NCBI GenBank assembly: GCA_951813045.1
Contig: CATOTF010000002.1
Location: 4,386,354 to 4,450,353, forward strand
From: an uncultured Rhizobiaceae bacterium
GTDB lineage: Bacteria; Pseudomonadota; Alphaproteobacteria; Rhizobiales; Rhizobiaceae
Reading direction: 5' to 3'
Length of the DNA stretch: 64,000 bases
The notes below the pieces were generated by a model. It worked only from the letters and a program-made list of their open reading frames with translations. It was not told the origin of the DNA and did no database searches. The translations under genes were made by a program, and so were the position numbers. The stretch's first letter is position 1, and every line of letters begins with the position of its first letter. This document shows, in pieces, positions 28,747 through 36,979 of the stretch.

Positions 28747-29253
28747 TTGTTCAACAATTCGGATGATTTCCAGTTTCTCAGATGCTGGGTATCTCATTCG
28801 ATATCCTCCCCATCCGCGATCATGCTTTTTTTAAGAAGACGGTTTTCCAGCGTGAGATCTGCCACGCATTCCTTCAGATCACGCGCTTCACGGCGCAGAC
28901 CTTTGACCTCATCGGTGGAAGCCTCACGCACTATATCGCCTGACAGACGCTTTTTACCGGCCTCCATAAACTCCTTCGACCATTTATAGTACATGCTTTC
29001 AGCAAGGCCTTCACGGCGGCACAGTTCAGCTATGCTGTCTTCACCGCGCAAGCCATCAAGCACAATGCGGATCTTTTCCTCCGCACTATATTGACGGCGG
29101 GTCTTGCGTTTGATGGTCCGGATCAATTTCTCTGAACCTGATCCTTGGGTTCCTGATTTATGTCTCATCTTCGCTCCATAAGGGCTACGATGAACCAAAA
29201 ATCATCTCTTAGGCAAAATCACAATTCTGTCTCATGAATGCTGACGGGGAACA
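28724..29253 (-). mobile_element. Truncated IS3 element A, variant sequence
   Basis: Carries OrfA and the first codons of OrfB, cut at the same base as 11082-11610. It differs at several scattered positions and around the start (GGCAAAATCACAATT against AGAAAAATCAAACCT), so the two arms have different histories. Terminal repeat ends at 29253, 8 bp from the PAP2 stop. Confidence 0.85.
28794..29168 (-). CDS. IS3-family transposase OrfA (element A variant)
   Basis: Same 124-residue OrfA as at 11166, differing at nucleotide level only; stranded without a full OrfB. Confidence 0.8.
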   Translation of the reverse strand: MRHKSGTQGSGSEKLIRTIKRKTRRQYSAEEKIRIVLDGLRGEDSIAELCRREGLAESMYYKWSKEFMEAGKKRLSGDIVREASTDEVKGLRREARDLKECVADLTLENRLLKKSMIADGEDIE

Positions 29254-29260
29254 ACAACCA

Positions 29261-29992
29261 TTATGGACAGTTAACATTCTTACTCACTAGTTGACCCAGC
29301 AGATGACACATAAAAACTAAGAATAGAGAAAATATGATGTCAGATATAAAGTGTCTTCCTGCCGCGAGTCGGCCATACGCGACAACTAATACCAATACTG
29401 CACAGATCATTGTGGCTACAAATCTCACATGCTTAGGTAGTGTTTGTATTCCCAATAACAACCAAGCCATAGAAGCCACCTCACCGGATACGAACGAACA
29501 GTTTCCAGAACATTCCTGTCCCCAGCGTAAAACTGAGGTATAGTTTTCATATCCACCAAAATCGATGGTTTGAAAAGGTCTAGAACGGCCCCACAACGGT
29601 TTTACGACCCAATTGACCATGATCATTGGTCCCAGAAAGAAAGACACCAGGTGACCCTTTAGAATTACTGTATTCGACGGTAAATTCACCTTTGATGGAT
29701 TCAAAAATTTAGCAAGAAGAGCGGCTACCAAACAACAAGCGGCTAATATGGGAATTGGATTCAAAATCCGTCGTATCCATCTATAAAATAGTTGATGATC
29801 AAGCCAGAAAAGTCCACAACGCGTGGCATCTGGATTCAGCCGTGCCCAGACTTCGCAAGAAGTGTCCTCAAAAAATAAGGCGCTCACTCTTAAGTCTAAT
29901 TTAGGAAACACCACCTCGAACAACAAAATGGTTAAAACGAATAATCCTACGCCAATTTTGGCTTGCATAGCAGATGTTAGTTGACTGATCAT
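29261..29992 (-). CDS. PAP2-family membrane phosphatase (LpxE-like)
   Basis: 243 residues with about five or six hydrophobic helices. The three acid-phosphatase motifs are present: K-P-L-W-G-R-S-R-P, then S-F-V-S-G-E (in place of P-S-G-H, the form I recall in lipid A phosphatases), and G-R-L-A-A-G-R-H-F-I-S-D. It should remove phosphate from a membrane lipid such as lipid A or a polyprenyl carrier, facing the periplasm, which fits the glycan island. ATG behind TTAGGAA. Only its last 38 codons survive in unit 2. Confidence 0.8.
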   Translation of the reverse strand: MISQLTSAMQAKIGVGLFVLTILLFEVVFPKLDLRVSALFFEDTSCEVWARLNPDATRCGLFWLDHQLFYRWIRRILNPIPILAACCLVAALLAKFLNPSKVNLPSNTVILKGHLVSFFLGPMIMVNWVVKPLWGRSRPFQTIDFGGYENYTSVLRWGQECSGNCSFVSGEVASMAWLLLGIQTLPKHVRFVATMICAVLVLVVAYGRLAAGRHFISDIIFSLFLVFMCHLLGQLVSKNVNCP

Positions 29993-30022
29993 TTTTCCTA
30001 ACGTTTATATGTTATCTCGCAA

Positions 30023-30044
30023 GTACCATTCAGTTTTTTGGTAC
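30023..30044. promoter_or_regulatory. Inverted repeat upstream of the PAP2 gene
   Basis: GTACCA and TGGTAC arms with a 10-base T-rich loop, 30-50 bp before the PAP2 start. Could be an operator; no regulator identified. Confidence 0.3.
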
Positions 30045-30087
30045 ATTGTCCACTGTCCGTGCCCACTATAACTAGGCCGTTGTTTGC

Positions 30088-30213
30088 CTAGATCATTTTC
30101 CTTTCACACCGTATCAACATTGTATTAGCATCTTCGAGGATAGCATCTCTGCCAGCGAGTTCTGGTGGAGAAGTGCCTGCACCTGGTGCATATGGGTTCG
30201 CTTGAGGGTTCAT
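30088..30213 (-). pseudogene. N-terminal stub of an AAA (Orc1/Cdc6-like) ATPase
   Basis: 41 codons: N-P-Y-A-P-G-A-G-T ... P-P-E-L-A-G-R-D, the characteristic beginning of a family of bacterial AAA_16 ATP-binding proteins, then a stop. The ATPase domain is absent. It lies between the PAP2 gene and IS3 element B and is missing from unit 2. Confidence 0.6.
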
Positions 30214-30325
30214 CGTGTCTCTTATATCCAGTTTATGCCGGTTTGGCATAAACTCGTTATATCTGATTCTCGACAACTTATAGGTAGTGGACTTGTCCCG
30301 TATTAATTCCGCATCCTGTTCTCGT

Positions 30326-31183
30326 TTAACTCGTTTTTCGTTCAAATTTGATGGGCGACATTCCTCCTATTGCTGAGTGTCTTCTGCGGCTGTTGTAAAA
30401 GCCGTTGATGTATTGGAACAGGGCGTCGGTTGCTTGCTGTCGTGTTTGCCATGTGCCGCGCCAGATGAGTTCGGCTTTGAGTGTTTTGAAGAACGTCTCG
30501 ACCACGGCGTTGTCCCAGCAATTGCCTTTTCGGCTCATGGACACTTTAAACTTCAGTTCACGCATTCGTTTTTGATAATCATGAGAGCAGTATTGACTGC
30601 CACGGTCCGTATGATGAATGCAGCCCGGCGGTGGGTTTCGAAGGGCCAAAGCCCGGTTGAGAGCCTGCAATGCCAAGTCTTTCTTCAACCGGTTGCTGAC
30701 AGCCCAACCCACCACACGGCGTGAATGTAGATCGATCATCACTGCCAGATACAGCCAGCCCTCACGGGTCCAGATGTAGCTGATGTCACCTGCCCATTTC
30801 TGGTTGGGTTTATCCGCTTGGAAGTTCCGCCCCAGCAAGTTAGGCGCAATGTTGAAGCGGTGATTGCTATCGGTCGTAGCTTTGTATTTGCGTGTTCTGA
30901 CCACTCGAATGCCGTTGTCGCGCATCAGGCGGCCAACACGGCGGTGACCAATAGCAAGGCCGGCTTCCTTCAACTCCTGCGTCATTCTCGGGCGACCATA
31001 ACTGCCAAGGCTCAAGTGATGCTGTTCACGGATGTGCGCCAGAACCACCATGTCATCGCGCTGCCGTTGACTAACAGGGCGGTTGTGCCAGGCACGATAA
31101 CCACGCGATGTAACATTCAGAATATGGCAAAGCCGATCCACCGGAACGTGTTTCCTGTGTTCTTCGACAAACGCAAATCTCAC
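30326..31183 (-). CDS. IS3-family transposase OrfB (element B)
   Basis: 285 residues. HTH_21 domain, then the rve core with all three acidic residues: W-A-G-D-I-S-Y, H-H-T-D-R-G-S-Q-Y and N-A-V-V-E-T-F-F-K-T-L-K. Normally made as an OrfAB fusion by frameshifting at the overlap. Confidence 0.92.
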   Translation of the reverse strand: MRFAFVEEHRKHVPVDRLCHILNVTSRGYRAWHNRPVSQRQRDDMVVLAHIREQHHLSLGSYGRPRMTQELKEAGLAIGHRRVGRLMRDNGIRVVRTRKYKATTDSNHRFNIAPNLLGRNFQADKPNQKWAGDISYIWTREGWLYLAVMIDLHSRRVVGWAVSNRLKKDLALQALNRALALRNPPPGCIHHTDRGSQYCSHDYQKRMRELKFKVSMSRKGNCWDNAVVETFFKTLKAELIWRGTWQTRQQATDALFQYINGFYNSRRRHSAIGGMSPIKFERKTS

Positions 31184-31455
31184 TTGCTTTGACCCGCGAA
31201 GAACACTGTTGCCTTCTTTAATATCTCCCTCTCCTCCGTGAGGAGACGAACCTCTCTGCGAAGCCGCTCATTCTCTTTGGCCAGATCAATATCAACCGAT
31301 GGTGGAAGGTCATCAGGCCGGGATTGTTGTATCCATTTCGATAACGTCGAAAAGCCGACCCCCAAATCTGATGCCACTTGTTTCCGGGTAAGTCCGCTGG
31401 TCAGCGCAATACGCACCGCTTCACGCTTGAATTCGTCTGTGTGGCCTCGTGCCAT
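31180..31455 (-). CDS. IS3-family transposase OrfA (element B)
   Basis: 91 residues: helix-turn-helix (R-K-Q-V-A-S-D-L-G-V-G-F-S-T-L-S-K-W) and a C-terminal leucine-rich coiled coil (E-N-E-R-L-R-R-E-V-R-L-L-T-E-E). AAGGAGA precedes the ATG. Confidence 0.92.
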   Translation of the reverse strand: MARGHTDEFKREAVRIALTSGLTRKQVASDLGVGFSTLSKWIQQSRPDDLPPSVDIDLAKENERLRREVRLLTEEREILKKATVFFAGQSK

Positions 31456-31485
31456 AATAGTTCTCCTTGATGGGATTAATCCAAT

Positions 31486-32097
31486 TCAAGGACACGGAAC
31501 TAAACCGTGACAAGTCCATACGGGACATCGGAACTGCTCAGCGGTAAGTTGCTTCTCCACGGTTTCCCATATCCCGTACTCCTCTGGTTGCGTGTCTACC
31601 ACCTCCTCACCCATTTGAATTCCAGCAAGGAATGCTTTGCCGAGGCAGGCTGGGCATTCCTGCGGCCATTCTTCATCAGAGACGAAAGAAAACAAACCAC
31701 GATATTGGTATGCTTCCTTATTAGCCGCATCGGCCAATGCAGTGTCTCTCTCTAATTTCTTGCGACTGGCAAATTGTTCGCGGTGCCTATCGACACGTAA
31801 CTCAACGGACTGTCGGCGAGCCATTTTGGTGGCTTCGAGAATTGCTTTCGGCGCGGTTGAATCCTTGGCACCAAGCCAACTATCCAAATCAGACCTCATA
31901 TGGGAGAGAATGGTCTCACAGGCATACCAAAACAAACCTTCCCACGCATCCAAGGCCATAGCGTTGAAAGGGGTTGCCCCTGAATGCAGTTCAGCGTTTC
32001 GTCTCAATGCAATCCTATCACAAAATTCCTTGTTCTTTTCGTCAAACCGCGGAACCATAGTGTCCGTCCGTTTAACCCGACCTACAGTGCTTGTCAT
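31486..32097 (-). pseudogene. HEPN-like protein with zinc-ribbon cysteines, C-terminus cut by IS3
   Basis: The ATG at 32097 is preferred; the frame is open from a GTG at 32133, but that part lies in a hairpin. R-N-A-E-L-H fits the R-N-x-x-x-H motif of HEPN RNases, within a helical segment (A-L-R-R-N-A-E-L-H-S-G ... D-A-W-E-G-L-F-W-Y-A). Further on, C-P-A-C and later F-R-C-P-V suggest a zinc ribbon whose second cysteine pair was about to be completed when IS3 element B interrupts the gene (31518). Family not recognised with certainty. HEPN proteins often act in toxin or defence systems; no partner gene remains here. Confidence 0.5.
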
Positions 32098-32105
32098 GAG
32101 TTGTT

Positions 32106-32136
32106 TAAGTGTCCGCTTAATATTGGCGGACACTTA
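32106..32136. repeat. Perfect 11-bp inverted repeat (hairpin)
   Basis: TAAGTGTCCGC and GCGGACACTTA separated by 9 AT-rich bases. It overlaps the upstream edge of the HEPN-like gene and precedes an IS66-like OrfA start, so it may be a pair of transposon ends or a terminator-like structure. Confidence 0.55.
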
Positions 32137-32146
32137 GGGACAGATT

Positions 32147-32235
32147 ATGGGTAGTGGCGGGAAGCGACGCAGGTGGTCTAACGACGAGAAGCGTTCTATC
32201 TGTCAGCAGAGCCGCTCCAACTGCTGGCCGCCGCG
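32147..32235 (+). pseudogene. IS66-like OrfA N-terminal fragment
   Basis: M-G-S-G-G-K-R-R-R-W-S-N-D-E-K-R-S-I resembles the start of IS66 accessory OrfA (R-R-x-W-S-x-E-E-K). Similarity fades after about 25 codons. The rest of 32236-32377 is not recognised. Confidence 0.45.
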
Positions 32236-32377
32236 CCCCTTCACGATAGAACCCAGAGCACCTGCGATTGCCAAAATTTTGTCAGACAACTCAGCTACAT
32301 CCTGGAGTTCATGATTGCAGAAAAACCATCCGTTCTCGAACAAACTGCGTTTGAGACCATTTGATTGGTCCATCATT

Positions 32378-32970
32378 CTAGGGCCCCATCTCCGGTAAAT
32401 CCCTCAAGCTCAGTAGATCGAACGTCGCCAAAAACTCAGCCGTTGTGACAAACGTATGTGGCGCGCCGGGTCGCGGACTTTTCGGTCCATTACCGATCAG
32501 GTTCTTGTAGCGCAGTCGACCAAGCAGATCGCGGTTGATCTCCTTGCCGAAAATATCTTTGAGACCTGCCCTGTCGATTGGCTGGTGATAAGCGACGGCA
32601 CAGAGCACGGCCATCTCTTCCTCGGAAAAGTTGTGTTGCTGGTCCCCGACATCTACCGCCGTCCGGATCGCAACAGCATAGTGCGCGCGCGTCCGAAACA
32701 TCCATCCGCCTGACACTGAGTGTCCGACCGGCACGATCTCATAGGGCTTGCCTTTCAGATCGGCCTGGATGTCTTCAATGAGAAGATCGATGTTGCCCCC
32801 TGTCCCACGACACGACTCAGCGCTTCACGGTCGACCGGACTGGCACTGGCAAAGATCACCGCCTCGATCCGGTTCATCCATTCCCGCCAACGGAGCTCGT
32901 CCGGCAGATCATCCAGTTCCAGATCGAGCACCTCGATTTCGTCTTCTTGCTTGCGCACCGCAACCATCAT
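32378..32970 (-). pseudogene. ScpB-like protein with a frameshift
   Basis: The first 60 codons (E-L-R-W-R-E-W-M-N-R-I-E-A-V-I-F-A-S) run to G-Q-G-A, where a run of five G near 32805 marks the shift. The remainder resumes in another frame as I-E-D-I-Q-A-D-L-K-G-K-P-Y-E-I-V and then W-M-F-R-T-R ... A-V-L-C-A-V-A-Y-H-Q-P-I ... L-I-G-N-G-P-K, the winged-helix part of ScpB-like proteins. Chromosomal ScpB works with ScpA and SMC; this is the divergent version paired with DUF1403. The start overlaps the DUF1403 stop. Confidence 0.75.
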
Positions 32971-33453
32971 GCCACCCCGTATAGTCGGAACGTCTTGCGC
33001 CCGGTCAGTTCGCGGGCCACACCCAGTTCGACCAGCCGGTCACAGAACCGGCGGGCCGACCGGTCGGTCATCGCCGTGCTGGATCCGCGAATGGTTGGGG
33101 TCAGCATGGTGGGCGGATAGACAGCATCTTCCGACAGGAAAAGCGCTATGGCGTCATCGGATCCCTTGCCCCTGAGTTTGCCGGTCACGGCCCGCAGCCG
33201 GGCCGCCCGCCGCGCCAGATCATGGGCCAAGCGAATAGCGTCATTGACCGCCCGGGCGACGCTCGCGGTGAAGGCCAGCTCAAACCCCTTGGCATCGCCG
33301 TCGGCCAGCCGTCGAAGATCCGCCTTTTTCAATTGCAGTCCACAAAGCGGGATGGGGTGCGGCCAACCAAGCGCTCTGGCGAGCGCTATATCTGCACATT
33401 GCAATGCAATCGCTTCTTCGCGCGGAAAGGTTTTGAGAATGGTGCGTGCCCAG
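32967..33453 (-). pseudogene. DUF1403-family protein, 5' part removed by the TniABQ transposon
   Basis: Open from the transposon end (W-A-R-T-I-L-K-T-F-P-R-E-E-A-I-A-L-Q-C-A-D) to the family C-terminus (R-F-C-D-R-L-V-E-L ... F-R-L-Y-G). About 160 codons remain; I recall the family being roughly twice as long. The 5' part is not found on the far side of the transposon. Confidence 0.7.
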
Positions 33454-33582
33454 TGTCACTTAGCTCTTAAAGACGATAATTTGTTTTCAGCGATTTCAAC
33501 ATCTAAGCTTTGCACTTAAATATGAGAATTGGCACTTAAACTGATAATGAATACTGGACTTTAGCACTTAATTAGATAATTG
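33454..33582 (+). repeat. Transposon left end with four repeated sites
   Basis: Sites with core GCWCTTAAW...GAtAAT start at 33463 (GCTCTTAAAGACGATAAT), 33512 (GCACTTAAATATGAGAAT), 33532 (GCACTTAAACTGATAATG) and 33564 (GCACTTAATTAGATAATT). Same orientation, uneven spacing, as expected for TniA/TnsB binding sites. Confidence 0.7.
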
Positions 33583-33610
33583 TGGCTCCGATTTTTGTCG
33601 GGCTCTCATT

Positions 33611-35224
33611 ATGACCGAACGACTTCCAGAAGAGGTAGACGACACGCTGTGGGCAGAAGCCTGTCGCCGTGCGTCCGCGATACACTGGTTCCTGTTGTCC
33701 AGTTCCGGTGAGTCAACCGTGGCCGCTATTAGCGATCTTGCATCCGAATTGCAGGTCAGCCAAGCGACGACCTACCGCTTGCTAAGGCGGTTTCGGGCGG
33801 ACGGAACCGTAATGTCGCTTGTTGAAACCAAGCGGGGACGTCCGACGGGGCATCGCGCTTTGGATGCTCAGCGCGAAGAGATCATCGAGAAGGCGATCCG
33901 CACGTACTATCTGAAACCTACCCGGCCAACGGTCTCGCAGTTGGTGCGGGACATTAAAACGAATTGCGCCGAAGTAGGATTGAAGCCACCACATCGTCGA
34001 ACGATCGAGCGGCGTCTAGGAGACCTGGACCTGCGCCACCGGGCAATACGTCGCGGCGAAACGCAGACCATAAAAGCAACAATGCCTGTCCCGGGAACAC
34101 TGAGCACCAATCGACCCCTAGAGATCGTTCAGGTTGACCACACGAAGGCCGACATCTTTGTCGTCGATGAGAAATCCCGAGAACCGATCGGACGACCCTG
34201 GCTAACCTTGGCCATGGATGTCTTCAGTCGTATGGTGACGGGGTTCTACCTGACCATGGATGCGCCATCCCGGCTTTCGACGAGCCTCTGCCTGCTGCAT
34301 TCGGTATATGACAAGACTGCCTGGCTAAAAGCGCGCGAGATCGAAGAGCCCTGGCCCGTGGCCGGCCTTCCGAAAAGGATTCATGTGGACAACGGCGCGG
34401 ATTTCCGGAGTCGCGCGTTCAAGCGTGGCTGCGAGAATGCGGGCATTGCGATCGACTGGCGGCCACCGGGTACACCGCGCTTCGGCGGACATATCGAGCG
34501 GCTGATCGGCACCCAAATGGGACGACTGCACCTTTTGCCCGGTACGACATTCAGCAACGCTCAGGACCTCGCGGAGTATGATTCAAAGAAACATGCGGCG
34601 CTGACCTTACGTGAGTTGGAGCGTTATATCGCTCTCGACATTGTCGGGTCCTATCATCAATCCATCCACAGTTCGCTGAGCCGCCCTCCCCTTGCCGTCT
34701 GGCGGGACCACGAAGGTGAGACCCCTCTGCGGCTGCCGGAGGATCGACTGCAGTTCTGGATCTCTTTCCTGCCAGAGCAGGAACGGACTTTACGCCCGAC
34801 CGGCATCCATCTGTTTGATCTGCGCTACTGGTCTCCCGCGCTCAGCGCCGATGTCGGCCGGACAGAGCGGCGGCTTCTGGTGAAATATGACCCGCGAGAC
34901 ATGTCGCGTGTCTTCGTGCGGCGGCCCTCGGGCAACTTCGTTGAAGCCCGGTATGCGGACCTGACCCTGGCACCCATTTCCCTGCACGAAGCTTTGACGG
35001 CGCGTCGCACCCTGCGTGAGAAAGGGCGGCGGGAAGTCGACAGCCGCGCGGTCGTGAGGACCGCGCTTGAACAGCGGAAGTTGGTTGACGAGGCCGTAAA
35101 CAGAACCGCTGCCGCGCGGCGCGGCAAGGCTCAACCGAGGCGGGGCGGTGACCTCCGGGACACGGGCACACTCCGTGGTGTCGACTCCAGCCAACCGGTG
35201 CCTTTTGTTGAGGACAGCGAATGA
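33611..35224 (+). CDS. tniA: TniA/TnsB-like DDE transposase
   Basis: 537 residues. N-terminal helix-turn-helix DNA-binding domains (S-D-L-A-S-E-L-Q-V-S-Q-A-T-T-Y-R-L-L near 40-57) precede an rve core with all three catalytic residues (Q-V-D-H-T-K-A-D; H-V-D-N-G-A-D-F-R; G-G-H-I-E-R-L-I-G). A Mu-type C-terminal beta-barrel follows (L-F-D-L-R-Y-W ... V-K-Y-D-P-R-D-M-S-R-V-F-V). It cuts and joins the transposon ends. Starts 28 bp after the fourth left-end site; the ATPase gene starts 12 bp after its stop. Confidence 0.92.
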   Translation: MTERLPEEVDDTLWAEACRRASAIHWFLLSSSGESTVAAISDLASELQVSQATTYRLLRRFRADGTVMSLVETKRGRPTGHRALDAQREEIIEKAIRTYYLKPTRPTVSQLVRDIKTNCAEVGLKPPHRRTIERRLGDLDLRHRAIRRGETQTIKATMPVPGTLSTNRPLEIVQVDHTKADIFVVDEKSREPIGRPWLTLAMDVFSRMVTGFYLTMDAPSRLSTSLCLLHSVYDKTAWLKAREIEEPWPVAGLPKRIHVDNGADFRSRAFKRGCENAGIAIDWRPPGTPRFGGHIERLIGTQMGRLHLLPGTTFSNAQDLAEYDSKKHAALTLRELERYIALDIVGSYHQSIHSSLSRPPLAVWRDHEGETPLRLPEDRLQFWISFLPEQERTLRPTGIHLFDLRYWSPALSADVGRTERRLLVKYDPRDMSRVFVRRPSGNFVEARYADLTLAPISLHEALTARRTLREKGRREVDSRAVVRTALEQRKLVDEAVNRTAAARRGKAQPRRGGDLRDTGTLRGVDSSQPVPFVEDSE

Positions 35225-35236
35225 GCTGGAGCTAAA

Positions 35237-36081
35237 ATGACGAACGATCACCCTCATCTGACCGCCGACGCGGCGGCCCTGCTGTCTGAACCCCAGGCAG
35301 GACGCATTCGCGCCATCAGGTCCCGCCGTTGGATTCTCTACCCTCGCGCGAAGTTAGCCCTCGATCGCCTCGAGGCGCTCCTTGATCATCCGAGAGGCCC
35401 CCGCATGCCGTCTGTCGCGATCTATGGCGATAGCGGGATGGGCAAGACCATGATCATGCAACGCTTCCGTGACCAGCATCCACCACATCTTGATCGCCGG
35501 ACCGGCATTCTGAAGACACCGGTCCTGGCCATGGAAATGGTCAGCCGCCCGGAGAACGGCGGTTCTATGGCGAACTGCTTTCCCTCCTCGGCGCGCCCCA
35601 GGCACCGCGGGCCGATATTGCCCAGATGGAACAGGCGACCATGCGGATCATGAAGGCCATCGGCGTCCAGGTGCTGGTCATCGACGAGGTTCACAACATC
35701 CTCGCCGGGACCTATCGAGAGCAACGTATCGTGCTCAACATGCTACGCTTTCTGAGCAATCGGCTCCAAATGTCACTGGTCTGCTTCGGCGTGAGCGACG
35801 CTCGGGAAGCCATCGGCGGTGACGTTCAACTTGCGCGCCGCTTCGAGCAACTCACCCTAAACCGTTGGGCCGCCAACGAGGACTTCGAGACGTTGATCGC
35901 GTCGATCCTGCGCAATACTCCATTGCGGCGATCCTCTGTGCTAACGCCGAAATCGCTTCAGCGCATTCTGCAGATCACGGTCGGCATCACGGCCAACATC
36001 TTCCGGATGCTGGGTAGTCTTGCGATAGAGTCCATCGAAAGCGGTACTGAACACATCACCGACAGCGCGGTCGAAGAGTGA
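35237..36081 (+). pseudogene. tniB: TniB/TnsC-like AAA+ ATPase with internal frameshift
   Basis: The first frame has Walker A (Y-G-D-S-G-M-G-K-T) and reads to V-S-R-P near 35560. The rest lies in the -1 frame: E-R-R-F-Y-G-E-L-L-S-L-L-G-A-P, then Walker B (V-L-V-I-D-E-V-H-N) and A-R-R-F-E-Q-L. Joined, the product would be about 280 residues, normal for TniB. The shift site (CCCGGAGAACGG) is not a standard slippery heptamer, so this looks like one lost base, shared by both array copies. TniB normally selects the target and activates TniA. Confidence 0.8.
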
Positions 36082-36113
36082 GTGCCTGCATTTGATAACG
36101 AGGCGGTCTTCGC

Positions 36114-36965
36114 ATGACGGGGCCTCTGCCCGTCTCCTCGCCACCCCTGCTCGGCGAACTCCTGTCATCCTGGATCAGTCGCCACGCGGACTTCTATGGG
36201 GTCACGCCGTTAACCATGCTGCGCCATGGACTACCGGAGGCGATATCCCTTGGAGCAATCGATCTTTCTCTGGCGAAAGCCCAGGCGAACCGGATTGCGG
36301 GGATGTTCGGCGCCAGCCCGAAACTTGTACGCAGCCTGAGCTTCGCGGACGCCCCAAGAATCGCTCACAGGTTCATCGCCAAGAGTCCGACACAACGTTG
36401 CGCATGTTGCCTTCAAACCGATGTTGGCCCACTGCCAGTCCTTCGAAGCGAATTGCAAGGATGGCGGATCACTTGCCCGCACTGTGGGGTACCTTACCAG
36501 GAAAAGACCACCAGCGATGGCGATCGGACGTTTGCACAATATCGCGCGGCAGCACGTCGAGGTGAGACCTTGTTGGATAACCACGCAGAGCGCAGCTTGG
36601 AAACATGGCTCCCACCACTGGAGATCGCGCGGCTTCTGCTCATGCGCCGCATCCCCTGGCCGCCCCCGCGTGACGGCGATCTCTGGCGCTACCGACTCCT
36701 CGGCGCCATCGTTCCCGATTTAGATGCCATACTCGCCAAGGAGACCGCGTTTCCATACTCGCCAAAACACCCCATCCTGCCGCTACACATCCGTCCCGCG
36801 CTCCTGGCAGGCGTGACGATCATCAACCGCGCAGGGCCACCGATGCTGAAGATGCTGCAAGGGCACATGATGGGAGACAACAAGAACCGATTTGTCATGG
36901 CGACCGACCATTTGGTAACCCCGGCGATCGAGTGGGGACCACCCCAGCAGTTCCAACTGATATGA
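36114..36965 (+). CDS. tniQ: TniQ-family target-selection protein
   Basis: 283 residues. Opening P-P-L-L-G-E-L-L-S-S-W-I-S-R-H-A matches TniQ, and a zinc-binding pair C-A-C-C ... C-P-H-C (about 101-127) follows. TniQ/TnsD proteins connect the target or guide to the ATPase. Starts 32 bp after tniB, and the gene ends 14 bp before the first right-end site. Confidence 0.88.
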   Translation: MTGPLPVSSPPLLGELLSSWISRHADFYGVTPLTMLRHGLPEAISLGAIDLSLAKAQANRIAGMFGASPKLVRSLSFADAPRIAHRFIAKSPTQRCACCLQTDVGPLPVLRSELQGWRITCPHCGVPYQEKTTSDGDRTFAQYRAAARRGETLLDNHAERSLETWLPPLEIARLLLMRRIPWPPPRDGDLWRYRLLGAIVPDLDAILAKETAFPYSPKHPILPLHIRPALLAGVTIINRAGPPMLKMLQGHMMGDNKNRFVMATDHLVTPAIEWGPPQQFQLI

Positions 36966-36979
36966 GAACTGGACCCGAT

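Larger units (their letters stand above)
30288..31518 (-). mobile_element. IS3-family element B (IS51-like), intact
   Basis: 1231 bp. Terminal repeats TGGACTTGTCCCG (left) and TGGACTTGTCACG (right, reverse complement), with further matches to about 30 bp. OrfA and OrfB overlap by 4 bp. No matching target duplication is seen, so at least one flank was rearranged. Confidence 0.88.

Noticed and set aside
33454..33582. Possible short CRISPR array in the transposon left end
   Set aside because: Only four imperfect ~19-bp repeats with uneven spacing, matched by inverted copies at the other end; they are transposase-binding sites, and no cas gene is present.
35237..36081. Programmed -1 frameshift in tniB
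   Set aside because: No X-XXY-YYZ slippery site or following stem was seen; a lost base is simpler.
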